Of a stretch of 64,000 bases of DNA, positions 34,536 to 46,690 are shown piece after piece. Below the pieces are notes generated by a model, which worked only from the letters and a program-made list of their open reading frames with translations, was not told where the DNA came from and ran no database searches. The translations under genes were made by a program, and so were the position numbers. Numbering within the stretch: the stretch's first letter is position 1; each line of letters opens with the position of its first letter. Origin of the DNA: Blattamonas nauphoetae (lineage: Eukaryota; Preaxostyla; Oxymonadida); assembly GCA_033064195.1 (NCBI GenBank), contig JARBJD010000389.1:1-64000 (forward strand). The letters are read 5' to 3'.

Positions 34536-36185
34536 ATGACACGATGGTTCAGGTTCCTCCGAAAGGCCGAATCAGATGTTGAAAATATTGTTTATCGAGG
34601 GGGTACAATCGGAGAAATCCTTCTTTGTGAAGATTTCTCCCAAGAATTGTTTCAACGAAATTCCACCCTAATCTCATTGTGTGTTTCTCTCTCTCCTTAA
34701 CCTCGCTTTCAGTTTAAAACAAAACACTGTCATCACTTCACTTTTGAAATTGTCATGCGAGATTCGTCCATCTCTCCCTTCGACAAACGGCAGCCGCTAC
34801 TCTCTTGCCTTTCTCGCCTGTGAGGTACTTGCTGGAGGATATATCGATTATTCATCACTGTTTTTGACCCCAAACTGGGTGCAGCAGATCCAGAAGTATA
34901 TTTCTGGCGAAATTCCACTCGAAACTCTTGGTGCGCAGTACCTCTGCAAGATCGTGCGGTCTCTACTCGAGAACTATCCTCACGAATTCTATGGTCATAT
35001 TTTAAACGATGCCACACTTGGAGGTCTTGTAACTCATCAGAATTTGTATCCAATGAGTGACCTCCTCTGTGAAATCTTGTCCAGCCAACGCAATATCGAA
35101 GGACCAGAAGGCCTTTACGATGTTTCTTTTTTTCTTTGATTATCATCTGGTAGTGGATTGTGCTGCATGATTTGGTCACGAAACTGATTGGTTCCTTCAA
35201 CATCCAATCAACTCATGTGGTGTGTATCTTCGCCGATTCTATACCTTTCAGACAATTCAATCTCTTGTACATATTCTTACTCATCTCCTCCAACTCTTTT
35301 GTCGTTCCGAGCTCGTATCCATCTTTGTGACACCGCAACATGTAATCTCACTCCTGAGTCTTATCAACGAGTCTCTTGAGCAATACCTTACCAACAAGCA
35401 ACAAATTCCTGCTACACAATCCTCTTCTCTTCGAAGCATCTCCAGCCCTTGTTTTCTCCACAACCCGCTCATCCAACTCCTCTCATCGCTTGTCTGGATG
35501 AATCGAGTCGAATCAATGGATCCCGACGTGAAAATGCCTGTTCCACCGTTTGTTGTTCCTATTATCGAGGCAGTGGATGGAATTGTCAAAGATATGAAGC
35601 ACTACACAACTCGAACACAAATCGATGGTATCGTTCTCTCTATCGTTCATAACTTTTCTCTTGATTCCGCCATTTTCAGTTCTTCTTCTGTTATCATCAA
35701 TTGTCAGATCAAACTTCTCCTTAACGTCATCCTCAATCACCGCATCCTCCCTCCAAATTCTGTCTGACCTCTTCTATCAATCTACATCCTCTCTCCTCCT
35801 CTGTGAACTTTACTCACTTTTTGAATGCATGTTTACCCTTCATGCATCAACTGTCGGTGAAAGTTTGCTCCAAAACACAGATTTTTTCACAAAGCTCGAA
35901 CTCTGCCTTCATAATGCGAATTCGCCCAAACCTCCCACTCCAATATCTTCATCGCATCCACAACGAACAACCCAGCCTTCCCAACTTATCCCATTTGCGA
36001 TTCACCTCGCAAGAGTCCTCTCTGAAGCACGACAATCATCTGTATACCTCGGCACCATCCTTGGCCAATCATCATCGTTCCAGGACCTTCTGGATGAGTT
36101 TGTCCTCCCATCTCTTCAGGTTGAGGACCAACTCTCTTCTCTGATAAAGATTCCAGAAGAACCGCAGGAAACAATCATATGGTGA
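34536..36185 (+). CDS. SAPS-domain PP6 regulatory subunit
   Basis: Homologue of the SAPS/Sit4-associated proteins that bind and target PP6-type phosphatase. Five exons: 34536-34678, 34713-35121, 35154-35219, 35252-35627 and 35680-36185 (499 residues, TGA stop). The start MTRWFRFLRK... and the following ILLCEDFSQELFQRNSTLISFL match the family's opening (WKF..., then DVLQECKAQNRKLIEFL) in order and spacing. Next come the helical repeats with SLAFLACEVLAGGYID (family: ISCELLT) and WIVLHDLVTKLIGSFN...TIQSLVHIL (family: IIQRLVEIVHPS...SQSLCEIV). It is shorter than animal PP6R and lacks an extended C-terminal tail. All splice phases agree. The first two introns are only about 30 bases long. Confidence 0.8.
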
Positions 36186-36406
36186 AAAGGAGCGAGTCAC
36201 GAACAGTATGACTCATCTTTTTGACTTTGGTGGTTAGAACCGTTCCTCTCGCAGATTTTCATTTAGTCCTAATGATTTTCCCTCTTGCATAAGATTGTAT
36301 TGATTTTGGATTATTGTTTTGAAAAAATGGATGATATAAACTCAGCATTTATAAATGAAAGGGACCCTAAGGTTCAAAAGGTTGAATAGTGAAAAACTTC
36401 GCTAGT
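36186..36406. other. convergent 3' spacer
   Basis: A+T-rich, 221 bases, between the SAPS gene and the repeat-peptide gene; nothing recognised. Confidence 0.5.
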
Positions 36407-37846
36407 TTAACAGATTCCGTACTTGATGCAAGCATAAGTCTTGGTACCTTTTTGGACAGCCTTTCCGACTTTCTTGGCGGTTTTGGATACCTTCTTGACT
36501 GTCTTCTTGAGTGAGAATTGATCTTCTTCCTCTTCGTCAGCAGAGAGGCAGAGAGACCATTTCTTGTTCTTGTAGCAGAGCTTGAAGATACCCTCGTCTT
36601 CTTCTTCGGCGGACAAGCAGAGACCCCACTTTCCGTGACGGAGGCAAAGAGTGAAGATGCCCATGTCCTCGGCTTCTTCCTCGTCTTCAGCTGAGAGGCA
36701 GAGAGACCATTTGCCGTTCTTCAGGCAGAGCTTGAAGATACCCATGTCCTCAATTGGAGCGAACATGTCATACTCTTCCTCGTCTTCAGCAGACAAGCAG
36801 ACAGACCATTTCTTGTTCTTGTAGCAGAGGCGAACAAAGCCTTGATCTTCTTCCTCAGCTGAGAGGCAGAGGGACCATTTCTTGTTCTTGTAGCAAAGCT
36901 TGAAGATACCCTCGTCTTCTTCGGGGATCATGAAATCTTCTTCCTCGGCTGGGAGGCACATTCCCCACTTTCCGTAGCGGAGGCAAGCAACAACGATGCC
37001 AGTGTCCTCGGCTTCTTCCTCATCTTCAGCTGAGAGGCAAAGGGACCATTTCTTGTTCTTGTAGCAGAGCTTGAAGATACCCATGTCCTCGGCGGGGGCG
37101 TCGTACATCATCTGGTCTTCTTCGTCAGCGGAGAGGCAGACAGACCATTTCTTGTTCTTGTAGCAGAGCTTGACGAAGCCTTGATCTTCATCTTCAGCGG
37201 AGAGGCAAAGGGACCATTTCTTGTTCTTGTAGCAAAGCTTGAAGATACCTTCATCTTCTTCGACAGCTTGTTCCTCTTCGTCGGCAGCGAGGCAGAGGGA
37301 CCATTTTCCGTTCTTCAAGCAGAGAGCGAAGATACCCTCATCCTCTTCTTCGGCTGGGAGGCAGAGACCCCACTTTCCGTAGCGGAGGCAAGCAACAACG
37401 ATACCGGTGTCCTCGGCTTCTTCCTCATCTTCAGCTGAGAGGCAGAGAGACCATTTCTTGTTCTTGTAGCAGAGCTTGAAGATACCAGCATCTTCAATTG
37501 GAGCGAACATGTCATATTCTTCCTCTTCGTCAGCGGAGAGGCAGACAGACCATTTCTTGTTCTTGTAGCAGAGCTTGATGACACCTTCGTCTTCGTCTTC
37601 GGCGGACAAGCAGACGGACCACTTCTTGTTCTTGTAGCAAAGCTTGAAGATACCCTCGTCTTCAATGGCAGCTTGATCTTCTTCGTCAGCGGAGAGGCAA
37701 AGGGACCATTTCTTGTTCTTGTAGCAAAGCTTGAAGATACCCTCATCATCCTCAACAGGTTGTTCTACCTTTGTTGGGGCGTGTTTTTTGTGGATGCGGC
37801 GGGCATCAGATAGTGAGATAAGTGACAAAACAATGAGGGACAACAT
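36407..37846 (-). CDS. secreted 15-unit Cys-hairpin repeat protein, possible antimicrobial peptide precursor
   Basis: Intronless, 479 residues. A signal peptide (MLSLIVLSLISLSDA, cleavage expected after SDA) is followed by 15 tandem units. The commonest core is GIFKLCYKNKKWSLCLSA. Every unit has C-x8-C with Trp and a KNKK or GK turn, net charge about +4 in the commonest form. Three variant types occur: CYKNKKWS, CLKNGKWS and CLRYGKWG. Units are joined by 8-19-residue acidic linkers (DEEDQAAIEDE and similar), and each linker ends in Gly before the next unit. After unit 15 comes a lysine-rich amphipathic tail (KKTVKKVSKTAKKVGKAV) and a terminal CIKYGIC. Lysine and glutamate codons are almost all AAG and GAG, which suggests high expression. 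The layout is that of precursors holding several cationic peptides neutralised by acidic spacers. Alternatives are a repetitive adhesive or ion-binding secreted protein. Function is not known. Confidence 0.85.
   Translation of the reverse strand: MLSLIVLSLISLSDARRIHKKHAPTKVEQPVEDDEGIFKLCYKNKKWSLCLSADEEDQAAIEDEGIFKLCYKNKKWSVCLSAEDEDEGVIKLCYKNKKWSVCLSADEEEEYDMFAPIEDAGIFKLCYKNKKWSLCLSAEDEEEAEDTGIVVACLRYGKWGLCLPAEEEDEGIFALCLKNGKWSLCLAADEEEQAVEEDEGIFKLCYKNKKWSLCLSAEDEDQGFVKLCYKNKKWSVCLSADEEDQMMYDAPAEDMGIFKLCYKNKKWSLCLSAEDEEEAEDTGIVVACLRYGKWGMCLPAEEEDFMIPEEDEGIFKLCYKNKKWSLCLSAEEEDQGFVRLCYKNKKWSVCLSAEDEEEYDMFAPIEDMGIFKLCLKNGKWSLCLSAEDEEEAEDMGIFTLCLRHGKWGLCLSAEEEDEGIFKLCYKNKKWSLCLSADEEEEDQFSLKKTVKKVSKTAKKVGKAVQKGTKTYACIKYGIC
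36530..37770 (-). repeat. 15 tandem 69-99-bp coding repeats
   Basis: Units encode the Cys-hairpin core plus acidic linker. Neighbouring units fall into a higher-order pattern: the linkers EEEAEDTG, EEEYDMFAPIEDxG and EDxG recur in the same order, so blocks of several units have been duplicated together. Confidence 0.85.
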
Positions 37847-38608
37847 TTGGAGAGACCAAAGTTTTAGCGGGTTTCTCGGGATTTATTTGATCAACATAAT
37901 TTCTTCAAATTATTGGATCCAACATTTGGTTTTTTCTCAGATCGAGTTCATCGGCATTGTTCTTTTTACTCATGCATATGCAAATATTCCAACAATTTCG
38001 GATTCCTCAGTGGTCGTCGTTCTCACAATTTCAAATTGTCAGGAATTCTTTGGTATTGACAATCAGAATTTCGTAGTGAGTGGGATCATCGATGTGTCGA
38101 AAAAAATGGAACCAAAAGGACGGAATTGTTCGTCGTTCGGGGATGATTATTTTTCGGTTCCTGAGAATGGAAGGATTCGATGATAGGAAAGACCATCGAT
38201 AAACAGTCGACCAAGAAGCGTCTCTCACGAAATTTTTTTCGTTTTTTCACAGTTTATGCAATTCCACCTTCCATCCTCCATTTATCGAACAGTTATCATC
38301 GCCAATCCACACAACAAGCAATCTCCACAATCCCTTGGAGGAACTGTCGATTGATTTCGTTTTCGAGAGAGTAGTGACCATGTTCTGTCTGTTGAGGTTT
38401 TCCTCAAAACTATGAATGTGTACGAGATGGGGTCAGCTAATGTGAGAGACTCACTGAGCGAAACAAACCGCAAAACTGTGTTTGTAGCAGATACATCACT
38501 TGTGAAGTGACTCCACCAGTGGAAGTTGAAGATCTTCTATCGTTTAGAGTAATCTTTGTAAGTATTGTTAGTTTCAGAGAGTTTCTGAAGAGACCATTAT
38601 TGTTGTAA
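37847..38608. other. divergent intergenic region
   Basis: A 762-base gap between the repeat-peptide gene (minus) and the next plus-strand gene. No gene was supported; it should contain the promoters of both. Confidence 0.4.
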
Positions 38609-39762
38609 ATGTCGACCACTGTCAGGGTATATCCAGAAGAGGCGTCCCAGAACGATGACCATGCTATGGAAGGATTTGTGGATGCTGAGGCTGCCCCCAG
38701 CGAACCTCAGAATTCTGTTTGGATGGTCTTTTTTTTCAACCTGCTGTTTAGGATGATTCAATGATGGTCGCAGTTACTGCTGAGCAAGAAGCTGCAGAAA
38801 CGAAAGGAAAACGCAAAACAAGTCGGTGGACCGACGAACTTCTTGATGAAGCGACGATGAACGGTTTTCACTCTCTCTCTCACATCTCACATTGATTATC
38901 AGCTCTATTTGACACATCAGAATCTCCATCTGATCATGATAGTGATGCTGATGAATTTAAAGGGGATTTTGCCAAAGATGAATCGGATTCAAGCATCCCA
39001 TCAGTCGCAGAAGACAGCGCATCAGACTTTTCAGATTCTGTATCTTCAGCACCTAAAAAGAGGAAGAGAGCAACTTCGACAAAATCAAAACCGAAATCAG
39101 CCAAAGCGAAAGCAACTCCTCGCCGAGCACGAGAAAAAAAGGATTCAGACACTAAAACAACGCCTAAACGGAGGACAACAACTCCAAAGAGCTTAAAGTC
39201 CACTTCTCTCTCTTCAGGTTCGTTGCAATCAGGCAATTTGGGTGGCCTTCATAAGCCTGCGCTTGGTGGACTCGCGAAACCAGCAATCGGTGGCGGAAGC
39301 CTCCTGGGGCCGAAGAGAAATTTGGTCAAGCCCCTCATCAAAGCTACGCCTCTATCAGTTCGGGAGGATACTGATTCTGTGGGGGATTTGAATGATGGAT
39401 CAGTGAATAACGAAAAAGATGAGATGAGATCTCATGATGAGGAACCGGAGCTAACATCTCAAACACAACCTCTCAGTCCTCTCAAATCACAATCACAGCC
39501 ACTTCGACCGTCATCTCTCGGATCTCGTTCATCCATCACCTCTCCACTCCGAACAACAGGAAAGTTGGGCCTCGGTCAGCGCTCGACCACTGGATCGGTT
39601 GGACTTCATCCATCGCCAGGACTTGGAATGAAAAGTGGTGGGCTTGGTGGTGGACTCAAAAAAGAAGGAGGCAGTTCACTTGGAATGGCAGACAAACCAG
39701 CTTTTGGTGGGCCAACACGGCGCATAGGTCTCGCGAAAAGACCAACGCCACAAGGTGAATAG
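38609..39762 (+). CDS. basic Ser/Gly-rich, probably nuclear protein
   Basis: Not confidently assigned. Three exons with consistent phases: 38609-38725, 38752-38863 and 38903-39762 (362 residues). The first intron is 26 bases and the second 39. An acidic Ser/Asp region (SESPSDHDSDADEF) is followed by lysine/arginine-rich nuclear-localisation-like clusters (PKKRKR, KSAKAKATPRRAREKK, TPKRR), then Gly/Leu/Ser low complexity. It ends in GGPTRRIGLAKRPTPQGE. That ending recalls the RxGLS/K-R motif at the RAD51-binding end of RAD51AP1-type proteins, and a patchy acidic and basic body is also usual there, but the match is short and not proof. Confidence 0.65.
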
Positions 39763-40092
39763 AGAGTTTGTAAAGAATATTCCGGAGAATTTATCTGGTA
39801 TTGTCTTTATTCGGCCAGAAATTGTGTTTTTTTCTCATTTCGTCTGACTTCTTGTTTTACTGAAGAATAATAATGAAATTGTTGGCAAAAACACTGGAAA
39901 ATGAAGACTTGTTCTCGAGATGGCGAACATTATTTGCTGTCAACGAAGAATGGAACAGAAAGAACAATTGAAAAATGAAGAATGAAAATGTTCCTAACGG
40001 GTGAACACTTGAGCACAAAATAAGCCTTTCAGAGGGGTGTGATATTCTCATTCTGGAGTGCGAAATTCTTCATATTCCAGAAAAGAGTTCGC
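39763..40092. other. convergent 3' spacer
   Basis: A+T-rich, 330 bases; nothing recognised. Confidence 0.45.
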
Positions 40093-40607
40093 TTACGAGA
40101 TGTTGTCATGTTCTCTGAGATCTGCTGTCTGCATGACCACCTTCTCCTCCGCATCTCTTCCCAAAGGAAGATTTGAACTTCCTGCCGGAGTTTTGTCGTC
40201 TGAGCCTGCATGGATGGTTGACGGAGGATGTGTGTCTGGAAGGTCCTGTTCCGCGAAACCTGGATGCTCTTCGCCGTGATCGTCCATCTCTCTACTCTCT
40301 TCCTCCACAATAATGCCCTTGATTTCTGGTCCCCATTTCCTTCTTTCTCGTTTTCCACGGAAGCAGCGCCAGATGGTGAAGATTACCATAAACAGAAAGA
40401 CAAGTGACATGACAATGGCGACGGACACTTGATAGGCAACTTTGTGATTGGGTTTTTCAGGTGGGATCGGATCTGTTTCTTCATTAGATTTTGTGTGTAA
40501 ATGTGAGATGCTTTGATAAGAATTACAAATAGAAGGGAATAGGTATGAGAAAAATGTCGGAAAATGGCACACAAGAGAAGTGTTATCAATAGTCGTGGTG
40601 ACATCAT
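40093..40607 (-). CDS. small single-pass membrane protein
   Basis: Two exons, 40573-40607 and 40510-40093 on the minus strand, join in phase to give 150 residues. The first exon supplies a hydrophobic start (MMSPRLLITLLF). A short ectodomain (SNEETDPIPPEKPNHK) is followed by a membrane span (about 41-63, VSVAIVMSLVFLFMVIF), a basic stop-transfer (RCFRGKRERRKW) and an acidic, Pro/Ser-rich cytoplasmic tail. No family was recognised; a type I membrane adaptor is possible. The first exon is predicted from phase and GT-AG only. The gene is divergent to the CaMKK-like gene. Confidence 0.6.
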
Positions 40608-40789
40608 GCTGTTTGAAGCGATTAGACAATTAAAGTCGGGAAGTGTGTGAAGATGATATGAGGAGCTATAAGTGATGTAAAGTAGCTTTCTGGTTAGTAG
40701 AGTATGAGTATTAAAAGAAAGCTCTGAGTGATCGAGGAAGATATCTCACAGGATTGAGTGAGATCTTGATCCTGCCCAATATTCATTTC
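40608..40789. promoter_or_regulatory. divergent promoter region
   Basis: A 182-base gap between two divergent gene starts, so it probably drives both. No motif was fixed. Confidence 0.35.
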
Positions 40790-42959
<2,170 letters not shown>

Positions 42960-43721
42960 TTTTTAGTTGACATTCTTGTTTCGAGGGGTCTTGTTTTTCT
43001 ATCTTCATTGCGGTGTTAGTGCCTGTTGATTCGAAGGTTCTTCTCAGCCATTTCAGTTCGTCTTTTGCCTCTTTGTTGACACAATATGACAATAGATTCC
43101 TAATGGGACAGATCACATCGTGCTAGAAGAAAACTCTTATCTCCCAAACTGTGCAAATGGAAACCTGTTATGGCAGAGGTGGGCTTTGTGGGCCAAAAAA
43201 AGCGATGTCGTGACAAAAAAAAGTTACACTCGTCGGGAGTCGAAACCTGAGGACAGTTCTCCCATATTTAGAATCAGTTTTTCATTTCATAGTCATCTCA
43301 TCGGAAAACCCTTCCAAGATCGTTGGATGATGGACCACTATCCTTATCAACTTCTTGTTCCATTTCAACAATTTCTATTGTTTTTGGCAAAGATGCTCCA
43401 TTGTTCGATTTGGCCTCCGGAGAGGCGGCTCGAATCGATCGACGACATCAGGTTTGGCCAGGAAGAACACAAGTCCGCAAGCCTGAGGATGCTATCGATC
43501 CTCACTGTGATCAACGAGAGAGCGGGGGCAATGATGGAGGAGTGGTTTGGAGGAAGTCCATATCGTCCTCTGCTTCATGCTCTTTCGATTCTTTTCCTTT
43601 GTCGCCTTTCTTTTCTGTTTCTTGTTGTGCTCGAAATATCATTATCGTGGTGGCCAGTATAACTTGTTCAGTCTCCAACCCAATCGTTGGAATATAATAG
43701 ACGTTTGATTAATCCGACTTG
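42960..43721. other. 3' region with an unassigned open stretch
   Basis: After the kinase stop there is A+T-rich flank. A plus-strand frame at about 43327-43662 (LLFLAKMLHCSIWPPERRLE ... LRMLSILTVINERAGAMMEE) looks protein-like and could be an exon or a gene remnant. No start, splice context or family could be supported. Confidence 0.35.
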
Positions 43722-44317
43722 TAGTGGCGTCACCAATACGTTCCATGTCAACAATTCGTGCTTTTTTCTGGAATTATCACTTTTTGTCAGACTAAGAAAA
43801 AAATAAAATTTTAGAATTTTCCTCCCACTGAATCCCGAGAAAACCTCAAAATACGGTATACAGCGAAACACCACACATTTTCAAAACTTTTGACGATCAT
43901 TTTTCCATAACCAGACATCCGTTTGAGACCGAAGAAAAAGCATTATTTTCGTAAACATATCGATAAAAGACGCTCAAAAAAATAAAAATTTTTTTCCCAT
44001 GAAATTTTTCTGGGCGAAAAACAGCCTTTTTTCATATCTTCCCAGATCCCCATATTTTTTTGTCCAATTTTTCTTCAAAATGTTCATTTCACCAAACAAA
44101 CGTTTCTGTGGAAAATTGCATCAAAATCGGTTCACAAGTTGTGAAGTTATGACGAGAACACATGAAAAAAGTGGTTGAAAAGAGCTATTGTGAGGATGTT
44201 TTGGGATCCAGTGGGAAGAAAATTCAAAAATTTTATTTCTTTCTTAGTTTGACTAAAAGTGAAAATTCCAGAAAAAGGCATGAATTGTTGACATGGAACG
44301 TATTGGTGACGCCACTA
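43722..44317. mobile_element. MITE-like element, long inverted repeats, TA flanks
   Basis: About 596 bases. The ends are inverted repeats of about 140-150 bases: the left end starts TAGTGGCGTCACCAATACG, and the right end is its complement, ending GGTGACGCCACTA. Similarity runs inward through the region encoding GAATTTT...CCCACTG. The TA at both tips fits Tc1/mariner-type target duplication. It has no coding capacity. A related copy lies at 49266 and the interior resembles the adjacent element. Confidence 0.8.
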
Positions 44318-44325
44318 TTATTTCC

Positions 44326-44863
44326 TAATCCGGGTATCAGGGGTTGAAAAATACATATTGGTCAAATTAAGAAAAACATACTTTTTTGATTTATTGACCC
44401 ATGCGAATCAGAGTAAACCTCATAATACCCTCTTTTGCCCAAAAAAACAAATCGTTTCGGCAATATCTACACAACCCGTGAACCGATTTTGATGAAATTT
44501 TTTCACAGAAATGTTTTTTTTGGTGAACCGAGTATTTTGGCAAAAAACTGGAGGAAAAAGTCTGAGTATCTGAAAAGATAGGAACAAACCCATATTTTTC
44601 TCGATCAAAAATTCTTTGAAACAAAGGTTTGTTTTTCGAGCAGCTTTTGTCGAGATCTTTACGATAACAATGCACTTTATTTGGTGCAAAACGGATGGCT
44701 GGTTGTGGAGAAACAAGCGGTAAAAGTTTCATAAAATGTGTGTTTTACTGGCTTTCACATTATTTTGAGGTTTTCTCTTGATACAGGCATTTTGGCTCGG
44801 AACCAACTTTTCCTTTTCTTAGTTTGACCAATATAGATTTTTCAAGCCCCGTTACCCGGATTA
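44326..44863. mobile_element. second MITE-like element with inverted ends
   Basis: The ends read TAATCCGGGTA... and ...TACCCGGATTA. Inside them TTGAAAAATacatATTGGTC is mirrored by GACCAATataGATTTTTCAA. The interior (ACCGATTTTGATGAAATTTT, CACAGAAATG) is related to the element at 43722, so the two share a lineage. The base pair TA is again at both tips. A similar ATTAATCCG just left of 43722 suggests one element inserted near or into another. Confidence 0.65.
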
Positions 44864-45196
44864 ATGAAAATGTTCAGCAAGTCGACGAAGACCGAGTGAG
44901 AGAACAAGAGGTTGGATAAACGTGAATGAGGAATGAGAAGGAAACCGTCTGGCGATGCTACTGGAAGAGCGATCTTTACGAAGAGGGTCGATCATCAGCT
45001 CTCTGTTGATTATTGTTCTTTTGTATTCATTTTAAAAAAAATAGAGACAGAGGAGATTTGGATGGAAATGGTACGGTTTGGTGGGAAATAGAATTCAATT
45101 GGATGTTGTTTCTGCGAATACAATTTTTCGCACACTCCGAAAAGACGATCCGGCTCAGTAGGATCGACTCCACCTGCAGGGTACCGAAACTTAAGA
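44864..45196. other. spacer and 5' part of Tc1-like remnant
   Basis: No gene is seen. Bases about 45145-45195 (CACCTGCAGGGTACCGAAAC) resemble 46425-46445, so they are probably transposon 5' sequence shared by two Tc1-like copies. Confidence 0.35.
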
Positions 45197-46078
45197 TGTC
45201 TTCCTGGTTCAGGCATAAAATGATGAAAGAATGCACACCCCAGACGAGACAGAGAATCGTAGATCTTCTTCGACTCGAAGACATTGCAATAGTCGCTTGG
45301 AAAACCAATAAATCCGAAGAAACGGTCAGATTCAACCTTAATCTCCTTCATCAGAGAGAATTGTGTCCTGCACACTCCAGCAATCCAAAACGAAATGCTT
45401 TTGAAGGGAATCGACTTGAGTTTAACCACCATTCGTGACAGAGCAGCGGAAGCGGGCCTGAGACAAAGTATCAGGAGAAAAATCGTGATGTTCACGGAGA
45501 AACACAAAAAAGACAGACAGAAATTTGCTCGAAATGTTAAAAGCTGGACTGTTGAGGATTGGAAGATCATTCTCTGGACGGACGAAAGCAAGATCTGTGC
45601 TTTCGTCTCCGATGGCAGAGATTTTGTACGGCTTGCTGAGGGAGAAATTAATGGACCAATATGGGGGAAAAGGTTGAAAGCACACCCTCCAAAAGTGATG
45701 GTTTGGGCCAGCATTGGATGGAACGGCGTTGGTTCCATCCACCAAATCGAACAACGATCCCTGGATGTAAAGGGATATATCAACATTCTCCAAAAACACC
45801 TGGAAAAAGATGATGTATCAACAGGGATGGGGAAAAGATTCATACAGTTGGACAATGACCCCAAACACACGTGCCGAGAGACAGTGAGATGGCTTGAAGA
45901 AAAAGGCTTTGAAAAGTTGGTATGGTCAGCTTACTCCCCAGATCTATCTCCGATCGAGAACGTTTTTCAATGTCTGAAGCTTCACATCAAACGAAACAAG
46001 ATCGAGACTGCAGATCAACTAAAAACAGGACTAGATCGAGTCTGTTCGAGAGATCATGATCGAAATGGAGCACTGTGA
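45197..46078 (+). mobile_element. broken Tc1/mariner (DD34E) transposase
   Basis: The N-terminal part in one frame (from ATG 45197) has a helix-turn-helix-like segment (TRQRIVDLLRLEDIA ... NKSEETVRF). The catalytic part follows from about 45395 in another frame (TTIRDRAAEAGL, then WTDES, QLDNDPKHT, SPDLSPIENVF). The spacing from the second Asp to the Glu is exactly 34 residues. A frame change, and probably loss of part of the linker region, separates the two halves near 45360-45400. The C-terminus is short. It is non-functional as it stands. Terminal repeats could not be fixed. Confidence 0.85.
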
Positions 46079-46379
46079 ATTAGGTAGACAGAAAGTGAAA
46101 GAAGCAAATTTACAGCAAACAAGAGCAGAAAATCATACTGTTACAGGTGTTAAAAGGTTCAGGACTTGTTCAACACATCAAATGAAAGAAGTCACATGAG
46201 ATCTGTTGGGATGCGAAGAGACGAAGAATTTAGAAGAGAATTTGACTTCAATTCAACGAGAGAACTGTTGTTTTGGTTCATCGGAGTTTGTCGTTTCAAA
46301 AATTTAATGTCCATTGAATCTATCTGAATCCGAGAACACTCCAGCATCCAGGCGAATCATCGGAGAGGTTTTATGGGGA
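46079..46379. other. non-coding transposon flank
   Basis: A-rich sequence after the transposase; no gene or clear terminal repeat. Confidence 0.35.
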
Positions 46380-46690
46380 CCGAATGTCACGCTGAGCTCG
46401 TCCGAGTATTGCAGGATCCCCCCTACCTGCAAACGGTACGAAATACCTACAAGAGAATTGATGCGGTGACTCCTGTCCTTTTTTGTTCGTCGGACAGGAC
46501 GTGAGGTGTTTCTTTTATTCGATTTTTTTTGTGAGGGATGTATTTCTTCACATCCAGAAAGACGCCAGGTAGACCAGCAAATGCCGCCACAACAACAGCG
46601 GGACGAAATGAGATCGAACGTGATCCACATATCTCTGAAAACTGTGCGACGCCTCGTGAAGATATTCATCCCTCACAAAAAATTTCGAAT
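46380..46690 (+). mobile_element. possible second Tc1-like N-terminal remnant
   Basis: The stretch ACCTGCAAACGGTACGAAATACC resembles the 5' sequence of the Tc1-like copy at 45145-45195. The region 46555-46680 reads in pieces like a helix-turn-helix linker (PGRP..., then ISLKTVRRLVKIF). The frames are broken. Identification is weak. Confidence 0.35.

Noticed and set aside
36407-37846. Zinc-ribbon or metallothionein interpretation of the Cys repeats
   Set aside because: Only two Cys per unit, spaced x8, in a secreted protein with Trp and Lys turns; no CxxC pairs or Cys clusters.
43170-43255. tRNA-like T-arm (GTCGGGAGTCGAAACC)
   Set aside because: The stem has a mismatch, and no D-arm, anticodon arm or acceptor stem could be placed around it on either strand.
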